Source of the DNA: an uncultured Oscillospiraceae bacterium
GTDB lineage: Bacteria; Bacillota; Clostridia; Oscillospirales; Oscillospiraceae
DNA length: 8,138 bases
Reading direction: 5' to 3'
Assembly: GCA_934515035.1 (NCBI GenBank)
Contig: CAKSXP010000076.1
Location: forward strand, 1-8,138
This document shows, piece by piece, positions 1 to 6,262 of this stretch. Under the pieces are notes generated by a model that saw only the letters and a program-made list of their open reading frames with translations, was not told where the DNA came from and made no database searches. The stretch's first letter is position 1. Every line of letters begins with the position of its first letter. The translations under genes and the position numbers were made by a program.

Positions 1-942
1 CTGTTTTTCGTTGCATTTATAATATATGCGCTGATGCGCTGCCTGCCGACTTCCTATATCGAGTCGGTCGCAAGGCAGAAATCCATGCAGCCCGGCTCAA
101 AGAGCTTTGATGAATGGATGGCCCAACTTGAGGCGATGTATAATATGGATAAGGGCATCGTCTATGGCTATTTTGCATGGCTGGGACAGATGTTCACCGG
201 TCAGTTCGGCGACAGCTGGTATTACACCGTGCCTGTCATCGATAAGTTCAACGATACCATCTGGCTGAGCTTCGTCATGGGCGCGATCGCGCTGTTCTTC
301 GAGCTTATAATAGCGATACCTCTCGGCATCGTCGCCGCTACCAAGCAGTATTCCAGGACGGACTATACGATAACGATAATCGCGCTGGCAGGCATATCGC
401 TGCCCACGTTCTTCTTCGCTTCGCTTCTGAAGCTCGTGTTTTCCGTCAAATTGCGGTGGTTCGACCTCTTCGGCCTTGTCGGACGAAACTATGAACAGCT
501 CTCGTCCTGGGGCCAGTTCCTCGACAAGGCAGATCACCTTGTCATGCCTATCGTGACGCTGGTCGTCATCAGCATAGGTTCGCTGATGCGCTATACCAGA
601 ACCAACATGCTCGAGGTCCTCAACGCCGATTACATCCGCACCGCCCGCGCCAAGGGCCTTTCGGAGCGCAAGGTCATCTATCATCACGCCTTCCGCAACA
701 CCCTCATTCCCCTTGTCACTATCGTCGGCGGTTCCCTGCCCGGCCTGTTCTCCGGCGCGCTTATAACCGAGACGCTCTTCTCCATCCCCGGCATCGGCTA
801 TACCTCATACCACGCAATGATCGCGGGCGACATCCCGTTTTCCATGTTCTATCTGACGTTCCTCGCCGTTCTGACGCTGGCGGGCAACCTCATTTCCGAC
901 ATACTGTACGCGGTGGTCGATCCCCGTGTACGCATCGCGTAA
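1..942 (+). CDS. oppB: Oligopeptide/dipeptide ABC transporter permease OppB/DppB, 5' partial
   Basis: The reading frame is open from base 1, so the start codon lies upstream; 313 residues are visible and, against a usual length of about 305-340, only a short N-terminus is missing. It is one of two integral membrane subunits of a peptide importer. The first visible residues (LFFVAFIIYALMRCLP) are the end of membrane segment 1. An extracellular loop follows (to about residue 75), then hydrophobic spans near residues 84-105, 121-145, 180-195, 228-250 and 275-305. The coupling (EAA-type) loop that contacts the ATPases is at about nt 625-715, with ADYIRTARAKGLSERKV followed by HHAFRNTLIPL. The end, ISDILYAVVDPRVRIA, is typical of the family. 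It is followed after 16 nt by oppC. The family call is secure; the peptide length transported (dipeptide or oligopeptide) cannot be told from sequence. Confidence 0.95.
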   Translation: MFFVAFIIYALMRCLPTSYIESVARQKSMQPGSKSFDEWMAQLEAMYNMDKGIVYGYFAWLGQMFTGQFGDSWYYTVPVIDKFNDTIWLSFVMGAIALFFELIIAIPLGIVAATKQYSRTDYTITIIALAGISLPTFFFASLLKLVFSVKLRWFDLFGLVGRNYEQLSSWGQFLDKADHLVMPIVTLVVISIGSLMRYTRTNMLEVLNADYIRTARAKGLSERKVIYHHAFRNTLIPLVTIVGGSLPGLFSGALITETLFSIPGIGYTSYHAMIAGDIPFSMFYLTFLAVLTLAGNLISDILYAVVDPRVRIA

Positions 943-943
943 G

Positions 944-951
944 AAAGGAGG
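944..951 (+). promoter_or_regulatory. Ribosome binding site of oppC
   Basis: AAAGGAGG sits 7 nt before the ATG at 959. It decides the start: the same frame is open back to a GTG at 926 inside oppB, but that codon has no Shine-Dalgarno sequence and would add residues encoded by the binding site itself. Confidence 0.85.
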
Positions 952-958
952 AAGCATC

Positions 959-2515
959 ATGAGTGATAATAACGAAAAGCGCAGCGGCACAAAGAAAGCC
1001 GGCGGCGAGGAGTATTCCCTGAATGACGATCGCCGCGTAAAGGTGCTCTCTCCCGGCGCGCTGGTCTCCAAGCGCTTCTTCCGCAACCGCATCGCCGTCA
1101 CCGGCCTTGTCATTCTTCTGTTCATGTTCATCTTCTCGTTCCTCGGCGGAGTCGTTACTCCCTATGCGGAGGATGAGATATTCTATACGACGACATATCA
1201 GCAGAAAACCTATGCCGGCGTTATCGAAAATAATGATTTCCGCTATGCCCAGGCTGACGGGCAGGATTTCAACTCCGTCCTCCAGGCACAGATGCTCCTG
1301 GCCGTCACGACCGGCAAGGACAGCTTTTCCTACCGCGACGTTGAATATACCGTCGCGGCCGAGGGCGAGGATTTTTACAGCGTTTCCCTCTCCGGCGGCG
1401 ACAACATCGGCATCGCCTACAAGGACATCATCAATGCCAGCAGCGTGGACAGCAAGCTGTCCTATGAGCTTCAGTTCAACTCCCTGAAGGCATATACCAA
1501 CGGCGAGACCAGCTTTTCCGCTGACGGCACCGATTATACGATCGACGAGGACGGCGTCGTCTTTGCCGGCGGCGAAGAGGTCGCCTATATCAGCCGCTAC
1601 GTCGTTAACGCCGTCATGTCCGACGTCTTTATCAGCCGCGCGTTCAAGGAAGAGCTTGCCGAGTCCATCGACGAAGGCAACAACGACTTCTTCTTCACCG
1701 ACACGGACGGCGAGACCCACGAATATGTCGTCACCTATGAGCCCGACACCAAGAGCTGGACCGTTACCCAGTCCACCGAGACCCGCGTGTTCGACACCTA
1801 TGCTTCTCCGAGCAAGGACCACTGGCTCGGCACGGATGGCAACGGCATGGACATGCTGACCCGCCTGATGTACGGCGGCCGCGTCTCACTCATAATCGGC
1901 TTCATTGTTGTTATAATAGAATCTGTGATCGGCGTTATCCTCGGCGGTATCTCCGGCTACTTCGGCAAATGGGTGGATAACCTCATCATGCGAATCGTCG
2001 ATATCTTCTACTGCATCCCGTCGATGCCGGTCATCATTATCCTCGGCGCCGCGATGGACGCCATGCGTGTTGACCCGCAGATCCGTATGCTGTACCTGAT
2101 GCTGATCCTCGGCTTCCTCGGCTGGCCCGGCATCGCAAGAATGGTGCGCGGCCAGATCCTCTCCCTGCGTGAGCAGGAGTTCATGACCGCTACCGAGGCC
2201 TGCGGCATCAGCGTGTCGCGCCGTATCTTCAAGCACCTGGTGCCGAACGTTATGCCTCAGCTGATAGTTTCCTGCACCATGGGGCTCGGCTCCACGATAA
2301 TAACCGAGGCCACGCTTTCGTTCCTCGGCCTCGGCGTCAAGTTCCCGTTTGCGTCCTGGGGCAATATCATCAGCGACGTAAACAATACCTATGTTCTGAC
2401 TAGCTTTTGGTTCATCTGGATCCCGGCCGGCGTTCTGCTGCTGCTGACCGTCCTGGCGTTCAACCTCGTCGGCGACGGCCTGCGCGATGCGTTCGACCCG
2501 AAGATGAAGCGCTGA
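959..2515 (+). CDS. oppC: Oligopeptide/dipeptide ABC transporter permease OppC/DppC with large extracellular insert
   Basis: This is the second membrane subunit of the peptide importer, partnering OppB and the ATPases OppD and OppF. At 518 residues it is far longer than usual (about 280-320). The N-terminal OppC region is recognisable (residues 29-45, SPGALVSKRFFRNR, before membrane segment 1 at about 46-66). The standard HxLGTDxxGxDxLxRLxYGGR block occurs only at residues 288-308, followed by spans near 309-330, 355-370, 377-395, 435-460 and 482-503. The EAA-type coupling loop is at 405-435 (EQEFMTATEACGISVSRRIF). Residues about 72-280 are an extra, polar, acidic segment. From the known N-in topology of the family it should lie outside the membrane, on the binding-protein side. 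In the conserved block, the usual GRD reads GMD (296-298). The start at 959 is set by its ribosome binding site. oppD follows after 16 nt. The permease role is secure; the role of the insert is unknown. Confidence 0.95.
   Translation: MSDNNEKRSGTKKAGGEEYSLNDDRRVKVLSPGALVSKRFFRNRIAVTGLVILLFMFIFSFLGGVVTPYAEDEIFYTTTYQQKTYAGVIENNDFRYAQADGQDFNSVLQAQMLLAVTTGKDSFSYRDVEYTVAAEGEDFYSVSLSGGDNIGIAYKDIINASSVDSKLSYELQFNSLKAYTNGETSFSADGTDYTIDEDGVVFAGGEEVAYISRYVVNAVMSDVFISRAFKEELAESIDEGNNDFFFTDTDGETHEYVVTYEPDTKSWTVTQSTETRVFDTYASPSKDHWLGTDGNGMDMLTRLMYGGRVSLIIGFIVVIIESVIGVILGGISGYFGKWVDNLIMRIVDIFYCIPSMPVIIILGAAMDAMRVDPQIRMLYLMLILGFLGWPGIARMVRGQILSLREQEFMTATEACGISVSRRIFKHLVPNVMPQLIVSCTMGLGSTIITEATLSFLGLGVKFPFASWGNIISDVNNTYVLTSFWFIWIPAGVLLLLTVLAFNLVGDGLRDAFDPKMKR
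1268..1780 (+). repeat. Protein-level tandem repeat inside the OppC insert
   Basis: Two units of about 63 residues lie in tandem (residues about 104-166 and 167-229), with a weaker third partial unit (about 222-274). Aligned without gaps at an offset of 63, residues 108-132 and 171-195 share 11 of 25 identities (L108/L171, Q109/Q172, L113/L176, A115/A178, T117/T180, G119/G182, S122-F-S/S185-F-S, Y130/Y193, T131/T194). The tyrosine of the E/D-Y-T/V motif recurs at 130, 193 and 256. An NA pair recurs at 159 and 217. Each unit reads as a probable helix, a glycine turn and a strand hairpin. Copies are diverged, so this is an old duplication. I compared these by eye; significance was not computed. 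Confidence 0.6.
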
Positions 2516-2531
2516 GAAGGGAGGAGGAAAT

Positions 2532-3674
2532 ATGGCAAAAAAGAACGACGGATATCTGTCCGCGAAAGAGTCGCGGCGCATTTCAAGAGAGAACCGCAAG
2601 GTCACCAACGCCCTTGAAAAGAAGCGCAAGCGCAAGAACGTGCCCGAGAGCGAATATCTGACGACGATGAAGGACCCCAAAAACGCCGTCGAGTTCGACA
2701 ACCTCCACACTTATTTCTTCTCCGATGTCGGTACTGTCAAGGCCGTTGACGGCATCAGCTTCGATGTTCCGATCGGCAAGACCGTCGGCGTTGTCGGCGA
2801 GTCCGGCTGCGGCAAGAGCGTTACCAGCCTTTCGCTGATGCAGCTTCTCCAGCGCCCGCAGGGACAGATCGTTGAAGGCGCTATCCGCCTCAACCTCGGC
2901 GACAAGGCATATGATATAACCAAGGTGCCCACGACAAAGATGCAGCAGCTTCGCGGCAACTATATCTCCATGATATTCCAGGAACCCATGACCGCGCTCA
3001 ACCCCGTTTTCCGCATCGGCGACCAGGTCGATGAGGTCATCGCCCTGCACGAGGGCGAGGGCAAGAGCAAGGAGGAGATCAAGGCCCGCACTATCGCGCT
3101 GCTGGAAATGGTCGGCATTGCAAACAGCGAGGGCGTTTACAAGATGTATCCGCACGAGCTGTCCGGCGGTATGCGCCAGCGTGTTATGATCGCAATGGCG
3201 CTGGCCTGCAACCCGAAGATCATAATCGCGGACGAGCCGACCACCGCTCTGGACGTTACGATCCAGGCCCAGATACTCGACCTGCTCCGCAACCTGAAGG
3301 ATAAGATCAATTCCTCCATCATGTTCATCACCCACGACCTCGGCGTCATCGCCGAGATGGCGGACTATGTTGTCGTCATGTACGCCGGACGCATCGTTGA
3401 AAAGGGCACGGCGGAGGAGATATTCGCTCATCCCGCCCATCCGTATACGATCGGCCTGATGGCTTCCAAGCCTGTCGTCGGCAAAAAGGTGGACAAGCTC
3501 TATTCCATCCCCGGCAAGGTCCCGAATCCTGTCAATATGCCGGATTACTGCTATTTCAAGGACCGCTGCGAGATGTGCGTTGAAGGCTGCGGCGGCGAGT
3601 ACCCCCACGAGGTCAAGCTCAGCGACACGCACTCCGTGACATGCTACCGCTACTATAAAAAGGAGGGTGAATGA
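2532..3674 (+). CDS. oppD: Oligopeptide/dipeptide ABC transporter ATP-binding protein OppD/DppD
   Basis: This is a cytoplasmic ATPase that pairs with OppF to drive peptide import. At 380 residues it is somewhat longer than the usual 320-350. The motifs are complete: Walker A GESGCGKS at 89-96, Q-loop Q150 (FQEPM), signature LSGGM at 210-214, Walker B IIIADE at 230-235, D-loop TALD at 238-241, and switch histidine H268. The C-terminal oligopeptide domain (HPAHPYTIGLM, about 300-310) carries cysteines C340, C346, C349, C353 and C371, resembling the [4Fe-4S]-binding arrangement reported for peptide-transporter ATPases. Before the ATPase domain is a strongly basic tail: 14 K/R in the first 37 residues. 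The start is supported by an AAGGGAGGAGG binding site at 2517-2527; the next ATG (2667) has none. It overlaps oppF by 4 nt. Calling it D rather than F rests on gene order, the EPMTALNP and TTALD sequences, and similarity. Confidence 0.94.
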   Translation: MAKKNDGYLSAKESRRISRENRKVTNALEKKRKRKNVPESEYLTTMKDPKNAVEFDNLHTYFFSDVGTVKAVDGISFDVPIGKTVGVVGESGCGKSVTSLSLMQLLQRPQGQIVEGAIRLNLGDKAYDITKVPTTKMQQLRGNYISMIFQEPMTALNPVFRIGDQVDEVIALHEGEGKSKEEIKARTIALLEMVGIANSEGVYKMYPHELSGGMRQRVMIAMALACNPKIIIADEPTTALDVTIQAQILDLLRNLKDKINSSIMFITHDLGVIAEMADYVVVMYAGRIVEKGTAEEIFAHPAHPYTIGLMASKPVVGKKVDKLYSIPGKVPNPVNMPDYCYFKDRCEMCVEGCGGEYPHEVKLSDTHSVTCYRYYKKEGE

Positions 3675-3679
3675 TAATG
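3661..3679 (+). promoter_or_regulatory. oppD-oppF junction: ribosome binding site with two possible ATG starts
   Basis: AGGAGG at 3661-3666 is inside the last codons of oppD. The ATG at 3671 overlaps the oppD stop as ATGA, 4 nt after the binding site; an in-frame ATG at 3677 lies 10 nt after it. I use 3671 because the overlap and spacing match the oppC-oppD junction, but the protein may start two residues later. The overlap suggests translational coupling of the two ATPases. Confidence 0.6.
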
Positions 3680-4693
3680 CCTGAAATGAATAACAACGAT
3701 TTCACCCCCGTTGAATACGACCCTCAGTACCTTTTGATGGTCAACGAGCTGAAGAAGTACTTCCCGATAAAGGGCGGTATGATCTCCAAGACCGTCGGCT
3801 ATGTCAAGGCCGTCGACGGCGTTACCTTCAACCTCAAGCGCGGCACCACGATGGGACTCGTCGGTGAGTCCGGCTGCGGCAAGACGACGACCGGCCGCGC
3901 GATCCTGCGCCTGTCGGGCGAAAAGACCGGCGGCCAGGTGCTCTTCAACGGCCAGGAGGTATATGACCTCGACGCAAAGCAGCTGCGCGCCCTGCGCACA
4001 AAGATGCAGATCATCTTCCAGGACCCGTTCTCTTCGCTCAGCCCGCGTCTGCCCGTCGGCGAAATAATCGGCGAGGCCGTCCGCGAGCACGGCATCGTTT
4101 CCAAGCAGGAGTTCAACGACTATATCGATGAGGTCATGGACAACTGCGGTTTGCAGCCCTTCCACAAGGACCGCTATCCGCACGAGTTCTCCGGCGGCCA
4201 GCGCCAGCGCATCTGCATCGCGCGCGCCCTCGCCCTGAACCCCGAATTCATCGTTTGCGACGAGCCTGTTTCCGCGCTGGATGTTTCGATCCAGGCGCAG
4301 ATAATAAACCTGCTCAAGGAGCTTCAGGACAAATACAGCCTGACTTATCTGTTCATCTCTCACGATCTGTCCGTCGTTGAGCATATCTCCGATACCGTCG
4401 GCGTTATGTATCTGGGCAACCTCGTCGAGTACGGCGCGACGGAGGACATCTTCCGCAATCCGCTGCACCCCTATACTAAGGCGCTGTTCTCAGCGATCCC
4501 CATTCCCGATCCGACGGCGAAGATGGACCGCATCGTCCTCGAGGGCGCGATCCCGTCCCCGGCCAACCCGCCCACAGGCTGCAAATTCCACACGCGCTGC
4601 GCGCATTGCACCGAGCGCTGCAAGGTCGAAGCGCCGGTACAGCGCGAGATCGAGCCCGGCCACTATGTGGTCTGTCACCTCTACGACGAATAA
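3671..4693 (+). CDS. oppF: Oligopeptide/dipeptide ABC transporter ATP-binding protein OppF/DppF
   Basis: This is the second ATPase of the peptide importer, forming the nucleotide-binding pair with OppD. At 340 residues it is a normal length. Walker A GESGCGKT is at 65-72, the Q-loop at Q117 (FQDPFSSLSPR), the signature FSGGQ at 173-177, Walker B FIVCDE at 193-198, SALD at 201-204, and switch histidine H231. The IFQDPFSSL and CDEPVSALDVSIQAQ sequences are typical of the F subunit. The C-terminal oligopeptide domain starts near HPYTKALFSAIP (266-277) and contains C304, C310, C313, C317 and C335, spaced almost as in the OppD tail. The start is either 3671 or 3677. The TAA stop shares its last base with the ATG of the next gene. 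Confidence in family and role is high. Confidence 0.94.
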   Translation: MIMPEMNNNDFTPVEYDPQYLLMVNELKKYFPIKGGMISKTVGYVKAVDGVTFNLKRGTTMGLVGESGCGKTTTGRAILRLSGEKTGGQVLFNGQEVYDLDAKQLRALRTKMQIIFQDPFSSLSPRLPVGEIIGEAVREHGIVSKQEFNDYIDEVMDNCGLQPFHKDRYPHEFSGGQRQRICIARALALNPEFIVCDEPVSALDVSIQAQIINLLKELQDKYSLTYLFISHDLSVVEHISDTVGVMYLGNLVEYGATEDIFRNPLHPYTKALFSAIPIPDPTAKMDRIVLEGAIPSPANPPTGCKFHTRCAHCTERCKVEAPVQREIEPGHYVVCHLYDE

Positions 4694-4980
4694 TGGCGCG
4701 AAAAAGAAAGATTTATGACGATGATGACGGACGCACGATCGCCGACATGAGCGGCGTTTCCCGCCCGCAGCTGTTCACGACGCGAGGCATTGAGGACGAA
4801 AAACCGATGTCCGCCGAGCCGGAGGAGACGGACGACCGTCCCTGGGAGGACAACTCCCTGACCCGGAAGGAGCGTTCCTGGTTTATCTTCGGCGCGCTGA
4901 AGGCCGCGCTTCTCATCGCGCTGGCGTTCATCGCGGGACTTGGCCTTGTCATCTGGCTCATAATCGCGTTGTATGCCTGA
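4693..4980 (+). CDS. Small single-span membrane protein of unknown function, last gene of the opp operon
   Basis: This predicted protein has 95 residues and starts at the ATG that overlaps the oppF stop by one base (TAATG). There is no Shine-Dalgarno sequence in front of it, so translation probably depends on ribosomes finishing oppF. The N-terminus is basic then acidic (MARKRKIYDDDDGRTIADMS), followed by an acidic, proline-containing soluble stretch to about residue 56. A basic RKER sits just before one hydrophobic helix (about 63-93). By the positive-inside rule the N-terminus should be cytoplasmic. The DDDDGRTIADMSGV type of motif resembles short uncharacterised membrane proteins I recall from Clostridia; I know no assigned function. 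The frame is open upstream to 4606, but that part lies inside oppF and has no start signal. It ends 7 nt before the terminator stem, so it shares the opp transcript. A transporter accessory role is only a guess. Confidence 0.8.
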   Translation: MARKRKIYDDDDGRTIADMSGVSRPQLFTTRGIEDEKPMSAEPEETDDRPWEDNSLTRKERSWFIFGALKAALLIALAFIAGLGLVIWLIIALYA

Positions 4981-4987
4981 AAAGTTC

Positions 4988-5026
4988 AAAACTGCCCGCC
5001 ATTTATGGCGGGCAGTTTTCTGTTCT
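4988..5026 (+). terminator. Rho-independent terminator of the opp operon
   Basis: A perfect 13-bp stem (4988-5000 with 5007-5019) has a 6-nt loop ATTTAT and a GC-rich core GCCCGCC/GGCGGGC. It is followed by a T-rich tail (TTTTCTGTTCT). It starts just after the stop at 4980 and separates the transporter operon from the heat-shock operon. Confidence 0.92.
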
Positions 5027-5066
5027 GTGCGAAATTGTGAACAAAAATAAAATCCAGGAATTAATC

Positions 5067-5094
5067 TTGAACAAAATGAGAACTTTAATAATAT
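5067..5094 (+). promoter_or_regulatory. Weak candidate upstream promoter (P1) for the hrcA operon
   Basis: TTGAAC (5067-5072) and TAATAT (5089-5094) are separated by 16 nt, each matching the housekeeping consensus at 4 of 6 bases. The stretch is AT-rich. Transcription from here would run through the CIRCE element downstream. This is suggestive only. Confidence 0.3.
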
Positions 5095-5123
5095 AGGGCT
5101 TGACAAATCGCACTTATAGGGCT
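5092..5123 (+). repeat. Pair of 9-nt direct repeats flanking the hrcA -35 box
   Basis: TATAGGGCT occurs at 5092-5100 and again at 5115-5123, 23 nt start to start, close to two helical turns. The first copy ends at the first base of the -35 box and the second ends at the first base of the -10 box. Confidence 0.6.
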
Positions 5124-5128
5124 AAACT
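5100..5128 (+). promoter_or_regulatory. Main promoter of hrcA-grpE-dnaK (housekeeping sigma type)
   Basis: A perfect -35 box TTGACA (5100-5105) is followed after 17 nt by TAAACT (5123-5128, 4 of 6 matches). Transcription would start around 5134-5137, inside the CIRCE repeat. The last two bases of the -10 box are the first two bases of CIRCE, so a bound HrcA repressor should block RNA polymerase directly. Confidence 0.8.
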
Positions 5129-5153
5129 AGCACTCAGAAGGCGAGAGTGCTAG
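5127..5153 (+). promoter_or_regulatory. CIRCE operator (HrcA binding site)
   Basis: The inverted repeat CTAGCACTC - 9 nt - GAGTGCTAG is perfect over 9 bp per arm and differs from the classical TTAGCACTC-N9-GAGTGCTAA only at the outermost base of each arm. CIRCE is the established operator of HrcA. Its position over the start point, 36 nt before the hrcA ATG, predicts autorepression and release on heat shock. It also lies in the 5' end of the transcript, where it can form a hairpin. Confidence 0.97.
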
Positions 5154-5189
5154 CAGACAGATGGCCGGAGCGCCAAAGGAGGTTCTCTG

Positions 5190-6257
5190 ATGGAACTGAG
5201 CGCCAGAAAGAAAAAGATACTGGCCGTCGTTGTTGAAGAGCATATCCGGACGGCGGAGCCCGTCGGCTCCAAGGCGATAGCAAACGCCGCCGATCTTGGC
5301 GTATCCACCGCCACGATACGAAACGAGCTTGCTGAACTGGAACGCATGGGCTATCTTGAACAGCCCCACACCAGCGCGGGACGTATCCCAACGCCGCAGG
5401 GCTACCGGATATATGTCAACGAGCTCATGCAGCGGCAGAAGCTCTCCGCCGAAGAGACGGAACAGATCAACCGCGGGCTCGACGCGAGAATACAGCAGCT
5501 CGACAAGCTCATGGCGGACGTCGGAAAGCTTGCAAGCTCACTTACGGATTATCCCGCATATGCGCTCGCGGCGCCGGTCCCGGCAACGGTAACGCGCTTT
5601 GACTTCATCTATGTCGACGCGAACACCTTTATCGTCGTTGCGCTGCTCAGCAACAAGTCGGTCAAGACAAAGCTCATGCACCTTCCGTTTTCGGTCGATC
5701 AGCAGCTTATCTCGATGCTCTCGACAATGTTCAACGCGGGCTTTACGGGCCTGACGGAGGAACAGATAACCGGTGCGCTGGTAGCCTCGACAGAGCGCGC
5801 CAGCGGCGATACCTACGGTCTGGTGCGCGCGATAGCGGCCTTCGTTATCGAGATACTCAGCGATATCAAAACCGGCGAAGCCTATATCAGCGGCGCCGGC
5901 CACCTTCTCAATCATCCCGAGTTCCGGGACCCCGACAAGGCGGGCAAAATAATACATTATCTGTCCGACGGAGACCATTTGAGACAGCTTCCGGGAATCG
6001 CCGGAGAGGGCAGCGTCCGGGTGCTGATAGGCCCCGAGAACGTTGCGGAGGAACTCAAGGATTCAAGCGTCGTCATGGCGACATACAACGCCGGCGGCAA
6101 TATGCAGGGCCTGATCGGAGTGGTCGGTCCGACACGAATGGATTATTCCGCAGTTGCGGCAAAGCTGAGCGGCATCGCCGATGCGCTCAGCCGTCTGCTT
6201 GGCACGACGGATGCGCCGCCGCTGCTGGATGATAAGCTCATCAAAGGAGATGAATAG
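5190..6257 (+). CDS. hrcA: Heat-inducible transcription repressor HrcA
   Basis: HrcA is a dimeric repressor that binds CIRCE and shuts off class I chaperone genes; in the established model its folding depends on GroEL, so free chaperonin sets its activity. The product has 355 residues, close to the usual 340-350. The winged-helix DNA-binding domain is at about 1-75, with the diagnostic recognition helix and wing (SKAIANAADLGVSTATIRNE at 27-46, then LERMGYLEQPHTSAGRIPT and GYR up to 73). A dimerisation and GAF-like domain follows, ending with the conserved GLIGVVGPTRMDY at about 308-320. AAAGGAGG at 5175-5182 is 7 nt before the ATG. grpE begins 2 nt after the stop. The CIRCE element immediately upstream fits autoregulation. 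Confidence 0.97.
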   Translation: MELSARKKKILAVVVEEHIRTAEPVGSKAIANAADLGVSTATIRNELAELERMGYLEQPHTSAGRIPTPQGYRIYVNELMQRQKLSAEETEQINRGLDARIQQLDKLMADVGKLASSLTDYPAYALAAPVPATVTRFDFIYVDANTFIVVALLSNKSVKTKLMHLPFSVDQQLISMLSTMFNAGFTGLTEEQITGALVASTERASGDTYGLVRAIAAFVIEILSDIKTGEAYISGAGHLLNHPEFRDPDKAGKIIHYLSDGDHLRQLPGIAGEGSVRVLIGPENVAEELKDSSVVMATYNAGGNMQGLIGVVGPTRMDYSAVAAKLSGIADALSRLLGTTDAPPLLDDKLIKGDE

Positions 6258-6262
6258 GTTTG
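6243..6262 (+). promoter_or_regulatory. Ribosome binding site and TTG start of grpE
   Basis: AAAGGAG (6243-6249) lies in the last codons of hrcA, 10 nt before TTG at 6260. The first in-frame ATG (6284) has no binding site in front of it, so TTG is the better start. A weak start in a tightly packed operon would tend to keep GrpE lower than DnaK. Confidence 0.65.

Noticed and set aside
926..958. Earlier GTG start for oppC overlapping oppB
   Set aside because: No ribosome binding site precedes it, and it would translate the binding site of the ATG at 959 (residues RKKGGS).
1181..1796. OppC insert as a frameshifted or fused foreign gene
   Set aside because: The frame is continuous, codon and base use look like the flanking permease parts, and both sides join conserved OppC blocks, so an in-frame domain insertion fits better than a fusion or sequencing error.
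890..1822. Open minus-strand frame of about 310 codons opposite oppC
   Set aside because: It is the mirror of a well-supported gene with GC-biased third positions. Its product is composition-driven (rich in G, A, V, D, I), with no recognisable motif, and the plus-strand OppC blocks are unmistakable.
2583..3632. Open minus-strand frame of about 349 codons opposite oppD
   Set aside because: It lies wholly within oppD, and its product has no motifs. Plus-strand Walker, signature and switch motifs leave no room for doubt.
4606..4692. Longer form of the small membrane protein starting inside oppF
   Set aside because: The upstream codons only reflect the oppF C-terminus in another frame; the ATG at 4693 gives the TAATG overlap and a sensible basic-acidic N-terminus.
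4988..5019. Terminator hairpin as a two-way terminator or regulatory RNA
   Set aside because: The stem is flanked by A and T runs and could work weakly on the minus strand, but no convergent gene is present here; a plain opp terminator explains it.
5035..5048. TTGTGAAC resembling half of a Rex (redox repressor) site
   Set aside because: The inverted second half, TTCACAA, is missing downstream, so only a chance half-site is present.
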